DNA of 64,000 nucleotides from Helichrysum umbraculigerum (Eukaryota; Streptophyta; Magnoliopsida; Asterales; Asteraceae), in NCBI GenBank assembly GCA_949592205.1, contig CATIUR010000003.1, positions 145,057,259 to 145,121,258 of the forward strand. Direction: 5' to 3'. Positions 10,595 through 22,426 of the stretch are shown here, piece by piece. The notes under the pieces are model-generated. The model was not told the DNA's origin. It worked only from the letters and a program-made list of their open reading frames with translations, and did no database searches. The translations under genes were made by a program, and so were the position numbers. Positions within the stretch are counted from its first letter, which is position 1. Each line of letters opens with the position of its first letter.

Positions 10595-13500
10595 TGTAAC
10601 GCCCGACAAATTAGGACTAGTAATTAGGTCCTAATCACTTTGTTTATACATGTAATTAGTTATGTTTAGGGCTAATTATGTTTATCATTATGTATATGGG
10701 ATTATATACACACGCATGCGATTTGTTTAAATTGTACATTTTACTATCGGATGAAATCCGACACGTACGGACGTTGGTAAAACTTTTAATAAATAACATA
10801 AATCTGTTTGATATTTAAATAGTAGTTATTTAAATCATATTATTATGTATTAATAATATACGAAACAATGTACGTTTTATTTAAAACGTAACTGACACGA
10901 ATTAAACACGTGAAACGCGCCCGACAGACGAAATAAAACAAAGTTATATTTTTATAACTTAAAACTAAGTATTTTGATAAAATACTTCGAGTAAAAGTAG
11001 TACGATTACACGTAAACAATTATAACGTTTAAAAACATTACCCAATTTAAATAAACGTACAATTCGCAACCGACAACCAAATGAAAATCCAAATATTATT
11101 TTGGTAACATAATATATACTATTTTATAGTGAAACTTTCATTAAAAATATCGAGTCTTAAAATATCACCGAAACGTATTATATTAAACGTATAACGTTTA
11201 AACGAACGACGAAACAAACTGGCAAACGACCACGGAGCATAACGTAACTTTGGGGAACAATTTAACACACCCACATGGGGTGGGACCCACTTAAAATATG
11301 CTAGAAACTAGCCCCATGCCCACCCCTCTCCTCCTTGATGATTACTTCACTCCACCACACCATACCTCATTCATCATCTCCTCACTCTTTGATTTCTCTC
11401 CTCCTTCTCTCTATTCTCTCTCTCTCTAAAACGACTTGGAGGCGGTCACCAGCCACCACCACAATCCCCTATCACCACCAAACATCCACCATAAAACCGT
11501 CATAGAGCCACCATCGGCCGCCACACGGAAAATCAAGAAAACGCAAGGAAAAGAGCTCACAGCTTAGTTTCTTCGTCTCTTCATCATTTTCTTTGTAAGG
11601 AACTTCATCACTCATTAGTTTTACTTTCTTAACATATATATATACATGTTAGTATGCTCACTCAACCATAAAATGTCCAAATAATAAACCGAAACGTGAT
11701 TTAAAATACGAAAACTGGAGCTTAATCTTCCTGTTCAGATTCTGTTCAAAATTCAACGATTTTTATAAAATTCATTTCTTAATGAAAAATGACATTCCTT
11801 AATCCTAACATGAAGTACAAGAAGTTATCTTTCTAACAAAATTATTCTCGTGACTTTTCGACTCCGTTTACTACTCAAAAACATTTTTCTCCGGTGACAT
11901 AGGTTTACTGTTCCGGCGGACAGAAATTTCCGTCTACTTCTCGAGACTATATCTCGAGTTCTAGACCTCAAAAACGTATGAGACCACTTGGAAAATCTTC
12001 GTATGAATGTCGTCTACAAAAAGTTCTTCTATGTCCTGACTCGAAAACCCACGGATATAAGTGTAAAAATAGGATCTTTGGACTGAACTCACTTCCGAAC
12101 CAAATCTGACCACTCCTCATGTTTATTTTTGTTAAAACTAGTAAACCAAGATATAAAATTACCATAAAGTGCAGAAATAAACTCGACACCTAGGAGAATA
12201 TGTGTGATTTTTTGTTATGCTTGATTCGGGCTAGAAGATGGATAAATCGAGTGACTTATAGAGTCAAAAATCTGAAAATTTAAAGATTAGGGGCTGTTTT
12301 AGTCATTTTACAAAACCGACACTTCGGGTCAACCATAAAACGTAACGATAATTTTCTAAAACTTATTTAACATATTTAAGACTTCCCTAAAAATTTCGGG
12401 TCAAACCGAACACGTTTGACCTAGTCAACAAAAACGAACACTTAAACGAAATCGGAAATCACACCTGCGACAATACCATTGTCGCATGAACAGTGTCCGA
12501 GAATACCCCATTGTCGCATGCCTTATTGTCGGAATCGATTATCGGATAATTGAGTATTTTCACGATTGTCGCATGAAACCGAATTGTCGTAATAACTATT
12601 GTCGTATAAAACTCGATTGTCGTAGCATAATTGTCGTAAAAACTGATACTTTCATACTTGAAACCGTCTCATAATTGCTATTGTCTCATGAATAGTGAAT
12701 CCTTATTGTCTCTGAATAGTAATTCCCGATAATCGCTATTGTCTCATGAATAGTAATTGCTATTGTCTCATGAATAGTAACTCCCGATAATCGCTATTGT
12801 CTCATGAATAGTACCTTCGTGATTGTCTCATAAATAGTGTCCAACTCTAACTTTGTATAACCGACTTTCCAACAGACAATATCACGATAAACTTGATTTA
12901 ACGTCAATGACAAAAATACAATAAGTGGAATAACTCGGAAACACATGACACATATACTTTTGTAAGTATACAACGAGACAAACATAATAATAATGCTTTT
13001 AATAACCATTATTACCAAACTCACCAACGGGCTGCACATGTTTTCAAAACACATACAAACAACCAAATCATTTGGACATTACTAGTTGAATGAGCAACTA
13101 GCATAGATGGTCTGTTAAGACATCTACATGTATTTATAACCATCGCGTGTCGTGGACACCCTCAGGTTACAAGTCTTCGGACATCACTACTCGGCTAATC
13201 AAACCAAGTTTATTAATTTAAACTCTCAAGACTCAGGTGAGTCTCATGGCCCCTCTTTTACTATTTTACTCAGGGGTGTGATATCATTGCTCGTTTTGTT
13301 TTACAATATGAACGCAAGTACCATTCGAAATCAAATACTACATGAGTTGTTTTCACTAATCAATTTAAAGCCCTTCACAACATAGTTTGGTAATACATCT
13401 GTAGCGTGAATGTTAGTATATGGTATCATATAGGATTGACAATCCTCGTCCGGGTTAGCAAGCACTAACTGGTCAAACGGACGTATTAGCATTTGGGTAG

Positions 13501-14018
13501 ACGAGTGTGGATTAGGCACTCGTAGGAGGCACCTCGATCATAATTCCTTAATTGGACCCGACCCTCAAGTTAAGCTCAGACTATGTGCTCATGGCTGTAT
13601 AACTTTTATTTTGCTTAATTGCATTTTAAATTCAATTAAATCTTGCGGTTCATACAAATATGTGTTGACATACAAACCTGTTAGCTCACCAGCGTTTCGC
13701 TGACCCATTTTAGCATGTATCACGGGTACCCAGCAGTAGTTTGGACTGCCCGACAGGACACTTAGCTCGAGTCATCATGCAAACTATCAGAGATTTAGAT
13801 GCATTATAATATTTTGTATAAATTAATTATGTATTTTAATCTCTCAATTTCAAACGAGCTAATGTAAACTATTCTTTTGATGTAAAACTTTTGTTTAATC
13901 AATACAAGTTGTAAAACGACGCATATAGTGGTCGTTCATTATATCTTTGTGCTTTGTTTATTGATTAGTCGCGTCCCGACCCGATTCGCTTTCGCAACCC
14001 GAACTTAGGGGTGCGACA
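10595..14018 (+). repeat. 5' LTR of outer Ty3 element
   Basis: Starts TGTAACGCCCGACAAATTAG and ends GGGGTGCGACA. It is collinear with the LTR at 50837-54270, with scattered substitutions and small indels, so it is not a recent insertion. It contains a CT-rich stretch near 11395-11430, the ATTGTCGCATGA / CTATTGTCTCATGAATAG array (12459-12835) and the CTCAGGTGAGTCTCATGGCC block near 13232. ORFs within it are not supported as genes. Confidence 0.9.
12459..12840. repeat. Motif array in the outer 5' LTR (ATTGTCGCATGA / CTATTGTCTCATGAATAG)
   Basis: The left half has about eight ATTGTCG(C/T)(A/T)-type motifs. The right half has several imperfect tandem units with TATTGTCTCATGAATAGTAA; CTATT and AATAG flank the core as short inverted arms. 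Part of it, CCCGATAATCGCTATTGTC, also alternates as a longer unit. The 3' LTR copy of the array (52690-53097) has a different arrangement and number of units. Confidence 0.85.
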
Positions 14019-14020
14019 GA

Positions 14021-14038
14021 TTGGTATCAGAGCCTAAG
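14021..14038 (+). other. Primer binding site, tRNA-iMet type (outer Ty3)
   Basis: TTGGTATCAGAGCC follows two bases after the LTR end. TGGTATCAGAGC is the usual plant initiator-Met primer site, so it fixes the LTR boundary and the plus orientation of the element. Confidence 0.9.
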
Positions 14039-14320
14039 GTTATAGTGAACTAGGTTACATTTAGTGGGCCTAGACTATGACCGTTAGGCAGTATTCCCTA
14101 TTAGGTATAACTGGGTAAGTGATTACATCATATGAGTTTAATTTAACATAGCCTGATCAACTATGTACAATTAAATAAAGATGATGTAAGATCTGAAAGG
14201 AGTTATGGTTGAACAGGATACACTAGTTGACTCTGACCTCGAGAGAAACCGGGACTCAAACATGTCCGTGTTAGACACCCTAGGCTATTATGTGATATAT
14301 ATATATATATATATACATAG

Positions 14321-16700
14321 TGTAACACCCCCAAATTTAGTGATTTGCGGAAGCATACTTGGGTGTTACTAATCAATATACAAAGCACAAGATATACAGC
14401 AAACGACCTCTAAATGAGACGTTTTGTAAAATAATTACATTTCATAATTAAATCGTTTGAAAACATATAGTTTTCTTTACAAAAATATGTAAGCCTAGAG
14501 TCCGCGTATGTGGCGGGAGATTCTATTACATAACCATAGTTACAAAAGATAATGCCAAAGAATCTCCGTTAAATGCAGTTTGGAAATCATGCGACTCTAG
14601 CTAGTAATCCTGGAGTGATCCTACTCCGTAAGTGTACCTGAGAATACATGCTAAAAAGGGTCAACCAAAAGGTTGGTGAATCTCACAGGTTTGTAAGTAA
14701 TATAATCAGTTTGAACACAAGATTTCATCAGTAGTGCCCGTAGGCGTATATCAAGTATTTGCAAATCTTGCAAAAGTAAAGTAATCAAGTTATACCGTTG
14801 CCATGAGGCTCATAATCGAAGCTTAACCCGTAAATAATCAGTTGCTCCCGTGACATGCTCGAAATTGAGCAAGCATAAGTAACGAAATAATAGTCATCCG
14901 TTTCTACGTATAAATCAGTACGTGGTAGCGCTACTACCCCGGGCAGGGAGGGTCATTTCCCTAATGGATCCATTAACTACTGTTCGCGCTTAAGTCCATA
15001 ACTAACGATATATGATGGAGAGACTTCAGTAATTAGTAATTAACTCATGCAATTCCGTTTGGTATAGAAATCAGTTTAGTACTTGTGTTCAGGAAAAATA
15101 AGTAGCATGTATCTCCCCCAGTAAGATAAAACAGTAAAAGTGGGGCCGTAAGACTCACCTGAGTCTTTGCAAGTACGTTTATATCAATAAACGAGTAAGT
15201 AATATCAACCGTAGGTTCTCCGAACCCGTAACCTTCAAATGCCTAAACATATAAAGTTAAGTAAGTAGATGTCTCGCAAGACCATCTAGGCTAGTTGTCT
15301 ACACAACTCATTATGTCCAAGTGTTTGTTTAGTAATCCGTTTGTAGTTTGAAAACAAATATGGCCCGTTGGTGACGGTTTGTAATAATGATTCAAAGTGT
15401 TATCATTATATGTATCGTTGAATCCGGTTTCGTTATTTGTAAGTGTTCGACACTTAGTGTGAAAAGTATTTACGACATCCAATGACGGGGGTCCGGGAGC
15501 AGCGCCCCTGGTAGCGGGGTCCAAGGGGCAGAGCCCCTGGCTGGGGTCGAGCTGTCAGGTCAGCTTGGAAATTTTTTATTTCTACTACTTTCCTTTAGTG
15601 AAAACGCGTCCGGAATCTGGATTTGGAGTAAAATTAGGTGGTAAAATTCTGGTTCCGACACTTAGTAAAAATCTGAGTTTTCAGGGTTCTGTTTTATGCG
15701 ACGTTGGGTGCGACGTGGGTGTGTGCGTCGCATTATGCGGCCTTCGCAATTTAATGCGACGTAGGGTGTTGCGTCGCTAGTGCGACGTTGGGATTTTTGT
15801 GCGACGTAGGTCGCGACGTCGCAGAGGCCCCTGGCCAGGTGCGACGTAGCGGTCTGATGGCCGGAAATTGTGCCGAAAACGAGTTTTCCGGTTTCCGTTC
15901 GGTCCAAATCTTTTACCCAACCCATTTTTGGACATTTTAAGCATGTATAAACCATAAAAACGTAAAAACATTAAGAATCGAGAGATGTCGGGTTTTGTCG
16001 GAAACTTACAAAATGTCGGATGAGAAATCCGAAAAGATAGAAATGTAGATCGTTGCGAGGTGATGCTTTTCTTCCAAACGGAGGGTATGATTCGGCGATG
16101 TTTCGTGGTGTTATTTAGCGAATTTGGTGATGAAGGTGGTTTGGTGATTGGGAGTAAAAAGAAAGAGAGAAAGAGAATAGAAAGTGGAAATGGGGAAAAA
16201 GGAAGAAGGTGGGAGGTTTTAACCTCCCATTTTCAGTCTCCGTCCTCGCGCTCCGTGCGGTGTTCGTTTTCTCCGTCGTTCTTCGTTAAATTATTTCTTT
16301 TATGTGTTTAGTTATATTTATAAAAATCACAAACCTTGTTAAATAACTCAATTAAATTATTTCCTTAAGTCTTTAATAGTTTAGATTAAATTTAATTACT
16401 TTTGTTTTTAAATCGTGTAAACTTTAATCAAGTGATACGAGATAATTTCTAATTATTGAAAAATAGCATTTTGGGTCATAATTGCGTTATTTTAGTTTAT
16501 AAACATTTGTTCACCAACGTCCGTATTAATCGAATAGAATTTCGTTCTATTTAAGTCGCGTACGATTTAGATCAAATCGCAAAGTTGTATATATTTACCA
16601 ATATATAATCCGATACATAAATTAGCCTAACACAGAACTAATTACATGTATTAACAAAGAATTAGGCACTAATTCTAGTCCTAATTTGCCGGTTGTTACA
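14321..16700 (-). repeat. 3' LTR of the inner minus-strand Ty3
   Basis: On the minus strand it starts TGTAACAACCGGCAAATTAG at 16700 and ends GGGGGTGTTACA at 14321. It is related to the outer Ty3 LTR (shared start, shared CTCAGGTGAGTCT block near 15155) and to the scrambled LTR at 7924-10364 (same terminus). 15835-16700 differs from 32119-32984 at only a few positions, so the insertion is young. Small ORFs such as 16060-16311 recur in the other LTR copy only because the DNA is duplicated. Confidence 0.88.
15697..15848. repeat. ACGTCGCA motif cluster in the inner Ty3 LTR
   Basis: About eight TGCGACGT (reverse ACGTCGCA) units in 150 bp, including the perfect palindrome GCGACGTCGC near 15813 and a GCGTCGCATTATGCGG stretch. 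It is the counterpart of the ATTGTCGCA array in the outer Ty3 LTR, sharing only the GTCGCA core. Confidence 0.85.
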
Positions 16701-16718
16701 TTCTCCCCCTGTTAAAAG
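16701..16718 (-). other. Polypurine tract of the inner minus-strand Ty3
   Basis: On the minus strand, AACAGGGGGAGAATG runs directly into the LTR start at 16700. It is the plus-strand primer site of reverse transcription and supports the element orientation. Confidence 0.8.
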
Positions 16719-16734
16719 AATTTCGTCCCGAAAT

Positions 16735-19171
16735 TTAAGTCGAAGTCGCGTTCGGGGTAGAATTGGTGAATAAGTGGGGATACTTGAGTCGCATTTGGTC
16801 TTCCCGTTCCCAAGTGAATTCCGGACCACGTCTGGAATTCCACCTGACTTTGACGATGGGAATACGACTCTGTTTCAGTTGTTTGACCTCACGGTCCATA
16901 ATTTCGACTGGTTCCTCAACGAAATGTAGTTTGTCATCGATGCGAATCTCGTCAAGGGGTATAATGAGTGTTTCGTCAGACAGACATTTCTTTAAGTTAG
17001 AAATGTGAAAAGTGGGGTGCACGCCGCTGAGTTCAGAGGGCAGCTGCAGTCGATATGCCACTGGACCTATCTTCTCGAGAATCTCAAAAGGCCCAATGTA
17101 CCCGGGGTTTAATTTTCCGCGTTTTCCGAATCGGATTACGCCTTTCCAGAGCGATACTTTTAAAAGTACTCGATCCCCAACTTGGAACTCGAGTGGCTTG
17201 CGTCTCACGTCAGCATAGCTTTTCTGACGATCACGCGCGGCTTTGAGTCGGTTTTGGATTTCAACGATTTTCTCTGTGGTTTCATGTATGAGTTCAGGAC
17301 CAGTGAGTTGACTATCTCCCACTTCAGTCCAACAGATCGGTGATCGGCACTTACGACCGTACAGTGCCTCAAAAGGTGCAGCCTTTATGCTGGTGTGATA
17401 GCTGTTGTTGTACGAGAACTCGCACAACGGTAGATGTCTTTCCCAATTTGTACCGGAATCAACTACGCAGGCTCGTAGCATGTCTTCCAGTGTCTGAATA
17501 GTTCGTTTGCTCTGGCCATCGGTCTGAGGATGGTACGCGGTACTCATATCGAGACGGGTACCCAGTGATTTTTGGAGTGATTGCCAGAAGCGAGATGTGA
17601 ATCGAGCATCCCTGTCAGAGATAATCGAGATAGGGACACCATGTTGGCAAATGATTTCTTTGATGTAGATTTGTGTAAGGCGTTCCATTTTTGTCGGTTT
17701 CTCTGATTGCCAAGAAATGAGCCGATTTGGTGAGCCGATCGACGATCACCCAAATGGTATCGCAACCGCTCGCCGATTTAGGTAGTTTGGTTATGAAATC
17801 CATGGTAATTTGCTCCCATTTCCATTGAGGAATTTCAGGTTGTTGGAGCAATCCGGAAGGTCTTTGGTGCTCGGCCTTGACCTTGGAACAAGTTAAGCAT
17901 TTGCTGACGTACAAAGCAATGTCAGCTTTCATATTCGGCCACCAGTAAAACTCCTTGATGCCGTGATACATTTTGTCGGATCCCGGGTGGATAGAATACT
18001 TGGACTTGTGAGCTTCATCCATTACCAAGTCCCGAAGGTTTCCGAAATTAGGCAACCATATTCGGTTAGAGAAATACCTAACTCCGTTGGGTCTGATCTC
18101 GAATTGTTTATCCATGCCTCGCAAGGCCTCGTTCTTGAAGTTATCGGGTTTCAGGGCTTCGAGTTGGGCAAGATGTATTTGGGTGGTGAGATCGTTATGA
18201 ATGGTAATACTGAGTGCCCGGACTCGGAGTGGTTTTGTTCGTTCCTTACGACTGAGAGCATCAGCAACCACGTTTGCTTTGCCCGGATGATATTTGATCT
18301 CACAGTATTAATCGGTGAGTAATTCAACCCATCTACGTTGCCTCATGTTAAGATCTTTCTGGTTGAAAATGTGTTGGAGACTTTTGTGGTCGGTGAATAC
18401 AGTGCTGCGGGTACCATAAAGATAATGTCTCCAGATTTTTAAGGCGAATACCACGGCCCCTAGCTCGAGGTCGTGAGTTGTGTAGTTTTTCTCGTGAACT
18501 TTAAGTTGTCGGGAGGCGTAAGCAATGACCTTGTCTCGTTGCATCAGCACGCAACCGAGACCTTGGTGAGAAGCATCACAGTATACCACGAAGTCATTGG
18601 TGCCTTCGGGTAGAGATAGAATGGGTGCACTGCAAAGCTTGAATTTCAACAGCTGAAATGCCGACTCTTGTTTATCGGTCCAATCGAATTTCTTTTCCTT
18701 CTGAGTCAGCACGGTGAGGGGTTTGGCAATTGTTGAAAAGTTTTCGATGAAACGGCGATAGTAACCGGCCAATCCCAAGAATTGGCGTACCTCGGTTGGA
18801 GTGGTTGGTGCTTTCCAGTTCTTGATTCCCTCGATTTTTGACGGGTTTACATGAATTCCCCGACTGTCGATAACGTGTCCAAGGAATTGAACGGTGTGTA
18901 TCCAGAACTCACACTTAGAAAATTTGGCGTAGAGCTCCTCGTGTCTAAGTAGTTCTAGGATGGTTCTGAGGTGTTGTGCATGTTCATGTTCGTTTCGCGA
19001 ATAGATAAGGATGTCATCGATAAAAACAATGACAAACTTGTCGAGGTATGGTTTGCACACCCGATTCATAAGGTCCATGAATACAGCCGGTGCGTTGGTT
19101 AGGCCAAAGGGCATTAGTTGAAATTCGTAGTGCCCGTAACGGGTTCTGAATGCGGTTTTTGGGATGTCAGC
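16735..19171 (-). pseudogene. Ty3 pol remnant: RT (second half), RNase H, integrase, chromodomain-like end
   Basis: Read on the minus strand. 19114-18308 holds the RT core (MPFGLTNAP, then VFIDDIL with the catalytic DD) and RNase H with TDHKSLQHIF. 18271-17615 holds VADALSRK, the integrase zinc finger (H...CLTC) and MDFITKLP. 17688-16735 holds the integrase core (DRDARF, TAYHPQTDGQ), GDRVLLKV, and a C-terminus ending VRWNSRRGPEFTWERED, typical of Tekay/Del chromoviruses. Lesions: one in-frame stop at about 18308, a frameshift around 17690 next to an A run, and truncation at 19171 where the copia LTR begins. The products would be polymerase and integrase, but this copy is dead. Confidence 0.9.
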
Positions 19172-19719
19172 TGTTGAGAACTGAGATACTGCTAGATTTG
19201 CTCAGAATACAAGTATTGTGCCGCTGTTAGAAGTACAACCACTGTTAGTAGTTGCCACTGCTAGTTAGTAGCTGCCACTGTCAAGTAGTTTGTCTAACAG
19301 TGCCACTGTTAGTGTGTAGTTTGTATTTTGTATCGAGTACTCAACCACTGTTGATAATATACGAGTACTACCTCTGTTAGTGATATAGATAACCACTGTT
19401 GGTTAGATATAGTTGAATAGAGAGAATTATGGAATAGATATGATTCCATAATAGTTTGATTCTGTAAAGGACTCTATATGTTATAAATAGAGATCCTGTA
19501 AAACCCTAGAGTAGGACGAATTCATTCTAGTTATTAGCTTCAAGGTTGTAAACCCTAACACAAATTGTGTGTTCGTATTATTGTTAATAATATTGAAGCT
19601 TTTGATTAGATATTCTGTTATATACAAGTTTGTTCTTCAAGTTATTAATAAACTATTCCGCAAGCTTATTAATAATCATTCAAAGTAATACATACTAAGA
19701 TCTCTAGCTGGGATCATCA
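19172..19719 (+). repeat. 5' LTR of the copia element, with TATA box
   Basis: TGTTGAGAACTG ... GGGATCATCA. U3 carries about eight CC(A/G)CTGTTAG-like motifs between 19219 and 19400, followed 80 bp later by TATAAATA at 19482-19489, so the motifs sit where upstream promoter elements would be. It differs from the 3' LTR at about one position (C/T near 19221). Confidence 0.93.
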
Positions 19720-19721
19720 AG

Positions 19722-19736
19722 TGGTATCAGAGCTTG
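19722..19736 (+). other. Primer binding site, tRNA-iMet type (copia)
   Basis: TGGTATCAGAGCTT begins two bases after the LTR end, the standard copia primer site. Confidence 0.9.
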
Positions 19737-19796
19737 ATATTACTTTGATCTTGAAGAAGGTAATTGAATTTCGCAGCTTTTTCAACAAATAACAAG

Positions 19797-21653
19797 ATGT
19801 CTACTGATTCAATGGAAGGTATACAAGCTACAAAGATTCCCATGCTCAAACCTGATGAGTTTGAGCTATGGCAGACTAGGATTAGGCAATACATGTTGCT
19901 TACAGATTATATGATGTGGGAGGTGGTTACTAATGGACCAAACTATACTAAGGATGCAGATGGTAAAAAGGAAGAAAGACCACCACCAAAGTCTGATGCA
20001 GAGAGAAAAGAAAGAGCAACAGAGTGGAAGGCATTAAGTACTCTACTTTTGTCTATTCCTAATGAGTATCAAAGGAAGTTTGAAAACTGTGAAGATGCTC
20101 AGGTTCTTATGCAAGCAATTGTTAAGAGATTTGGTGGTAATGATAACACCAAGAAGAATAAGAGATCTCTTCTCAAACAACAGTTTGAAAACTTTGCAGG
20201 TGTAAAGTCTGAAACTCTGACTCAGACTTTTGATAGGTTTCAAAAACTTGTGGGTGATTTAGAAAATCACAGTGTCAAGATTGATAAAGATGACTTGAAC
20301 AGGAAGTTTCTAAGATCACTTGGTACAGATTGGAATATGTACACTGTGGGACTTAGACAAAGTCCAGATCTTGAAGAGAAAGAGATTGAAGACCTGTACA
20401 ATGATCTGAGGAATTTTGAGCCTGAAGTTCTAGCGTTGAAACAGTCCAATGGTAGCTCTAACAATGCTGCTTTTGTTTCTGTTGGTGAATCTGGTAGTTG
20501 TAGCACATCTGGTGCTAATGATAATGTACTGGAAGCATTCTTTGCAAGCCATGTGAATTCATCATTAACTACAGAAGATTTGGAGCAGGTTAGTGAAGAG
20601 GACCTGGAAGAGATGGATTTAAGATGGCAGATGGCCATGATTACAATCAGGGCAAAGAGGTTTATGCAGAGTTCTGGGAACAGAAATTTTTCTTACAAGA
20701 GAGATGGAGTAGCTGGTTTTGACAAGAGCAAGGTGGAGTGTTTCAACTGTCACAAGATGGGACACTTTGCTAGGGAGTGCAAGAGCACACAGGCTGGAGG
20801 ATCTCAGAATGGATTTGTAAGAAATAATTCTGGTCCTCAAAGAAGATTGATACCAGTTCAGAACACCACTTCAGATTCATTGGTTGCTCAAGATGGAATG
20901 GGAGGATTTGACTGGAGTGATCAGGAAGAGCTTGTAACCACAAATCAAGCTTTGATGGCTGTCACAGAAGAACCAGAGTCTTCAGACATTCCATATGAGG
21001 TACAATCTAAATTATGTTCTCCTACTTGCAAGAAAATGGTTAAATTTTATAGGGATCATAATATGGATGTGTGTAATGAATTAAAAGCTTGTAAGGAAAA
21101 GAGTCAACATGCCACTTTAGCTATTGAAAACTTAGAAAATCAGATAAAAGCTTATGAAAAGAATGAATCTCAATTTCATTTAGATATTAAGTATCTAAAT
21201 TGGGAAAAGAAAGCTTTACAAACAAAAGTTGATATGCTAAGTGCTAAGTTGGCTGAGGCAATTTCTGATAAGGAGTCAATAAAATTGAAAGTTGATGAAT
21301 TGGAAAATGTTTCAAAAGGTGTTCAAAACTTAATCAAGTCTCAAATTCATGATAAATTAAAACTTGGATTAGGTTACAACCTTAATGCTGTTCCTCCACC
21401 TTATAATCATACTTATTTCCCACCTAAAAGTGATTTTGTTTTAGAAACACTTAAGGTAGGTGTGTCTGAGGAGGTTAAAAAGGTAGATCCAGTTGTTAAT
21501 TGTGCTGATAATGTGAATTTTGATAAAGTTGAGGTATCTGATTGGACTGAGGAAGATGAGAGTGATAATGATAGCTCATCAGGTGGTAATTCTGTAGATG
21601 GTAGTGTTAAGTCTATTACTGGTCTAGTTTTGAACTTAATAGTACTAAACTAG
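19797..21653 (+). CDS. Copia Gag, first part
   Basis: Gag forms the virus-like particle and packages the element RNA. I use the first ATG at 19797 (MSTDSMEGIQ); the open frame extends upstream without an ATG. The N-terminal half has the UBN2-like Gag fold wording (WQTRIRQYM, LLSIPNEYQRKF, LTQTFDRFQKLV). A CCHC zinc knuckle (CFNCHKMGHFAREC) lies near residue 320. The C-terminal third (21060-21330) is a K/E-rich coiled coil. The frame stops at 21653, while homologous sequence continues at once in another frame at 21660. This points to a small indel near 21635 rather than the natural Gag end. Confidence 0.85.
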   Translation: MSTDSMEGIQATKIPMLKPDEFELWQTRIRQYMLLTDYMMWEVVTNGPNYTKDADGKKEERPPPKSDAERKERATEWKALSTLLLSIPNEYQRKFENCEDAQVLMQAIVKRFGGNDNTKKNKRSLLKQQFENFAGVKSETLTQTFDRFQKLVGDLENHSVKIDKDDLNRKFLRSLGTDWNMYTVGLRQSPDLEEKEIEDLYNDLRNFEPEVLALKQSNGSSNNAAFVSVGESGSCSTSGANDNVLEAFFASHVNSSLTTEDLEQVSEEDLEEMDLRWQMAMITIRAKRFMQSSGNRNFSYKRDGVAGFDKSKVECFNCHKMGHFARECKSTQAGGSQNGFVRNNSGPQRRLIPVQNTTSDSLVAQDGMGGFDWSDQEELVTTNQALMAVTEEPESSDIPYEVQSKLCSPTCKKMVKFYRDHNMDVCNELKACKEKSQHATLAIENLENQIKAYEKNESQFHLDIKYLNWEKKALQTKVDMLSAKLAEAISDKESIKLKVDELENVSKGVQNLIKSQIHDKLKLGLGYNLNAVPPPYNHTYFPPKSDFVLETLKVGVSEEVKKVDPVVNCADNVNFDKVEVSDWTEEDESDNDSSSGGNSVDGSVKSITGLVLNLIVLN

Positions 21654-21667
21654 AAGAGGGTAAAAAG

Positions 21668-22426
21668 ATGTTTGTTGAGAAAGCAAAAGCTCAAATAGAT
21701 CAAGTCAGGAAAACCAACAAGGCTAGTTCAGGTTTAGGGTATGTACACAAAAAGGTCAATACTGAATCAAAAGACAAGTTGAAATCTGAGTGTGATAAGT
21801 GTACATGTAAATCAAAGAAGTCTGAGTTACATACTGCAAGTAATGTGAATAAATCCATTCCCAGGGGTAATCAAAGAAATTGGAACCAATTGGTTTCACA
21901 AAGCTTGGGTAATGGGTTTGAATGTGTGAAAAGAAAGTCATGTTTTATTTGTGGTAGATATAATCATCTTCAACAGGACTGTTACTACAATCCTAAAAAT
22001 AATAGGAACAGTGGTACAGGTCATGTGTTGATAAATAAGCCTAACAGAGGCAAGGCTGCAGCCCCTGTTAATGCTACAGCAGTGCCCCTGTCAACGGCTA
22101 ACAGAGGCAAGACACGAACAGGGGAGGGTTTGACCACTGTCAGGCATGGTACCTCTGCTGGTATTAAACATTTCAAAAGAATGTATATACCAAGTAAAGC
22201 TACCACTGCCAGGGTAATCAATACAAACTTAAAGGTGACCACTGTCAGACCATTAACCCCTGTTAGGTCAAAAATTGATTGTTTTTGGAGACATAAAAAT
22301 GAGTGTAAATCTGAAGTGTCCAAAACCAATGCAGCACTGAGATCAATCACTGTCAAAAGGGTTGATTTCAAAGGTGCTCATGGGAAACCCAAAGCCAAAT
22401 TGGTTTGGGTTCCCAAGAAAAACTAA
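21668..22426 (+). CDS. Copia Gag, C-terminal part in a shifted frame
   Basis: Basic, Ser/Thr-rich continuation of Gag with a second CCHC-type knuckle (CFICGRYNHLQQDC) near residues 96-109, ending WVPKKN. It overlaps the pol frame by about 20 bases, and the Gag stop followed by an overlapping pol frame suggests pol is made by frameshifting. Between 22035 and 22360 it is crowded with CCCCTGTTA / CCACTGTCA motifs that are also in the LTR, so part of this protein sequence (repeated TTVRP-like stretches) may be a by-product of the DNA motif. Confidence 0.75.
   Translation: MFVEKAKAQIDQVRKTNKASSGLGYVHKKVNTESKDKLKSECDKCTCKSKKSELHTASNVNKSIPRGNQRNWNQLVSQSLGNGFECVKRKSCFICGRYNHLQQDCYYNPKNNRNSGTGHVLINKPNRGKAAAPVNATAVPLSTANRGKTRTGEGLTTVRHGTSAGIKHFKRMYIPSKATTARVINTNLKVTTVRPLTPVRSKIDCFWRHKNECKSEVSKTNAALRSITVKRVDFKGAHGKPKAKLVWVPKKN

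Noticed and set aside
16060..16311. 83-codon ORF repeated at 32344-32595
   Set aside because: Present twice only because both are pieces of the LTR of the inner Ty3 element; no recognisable protein and LTR-internal.
19722..19736. tRNA gene fragment (TGGTATCAGAGC)
   Set aside because: This is the primer binding site complementary to initiator tRNA, directly after the LTR; no tRNA fold around it.
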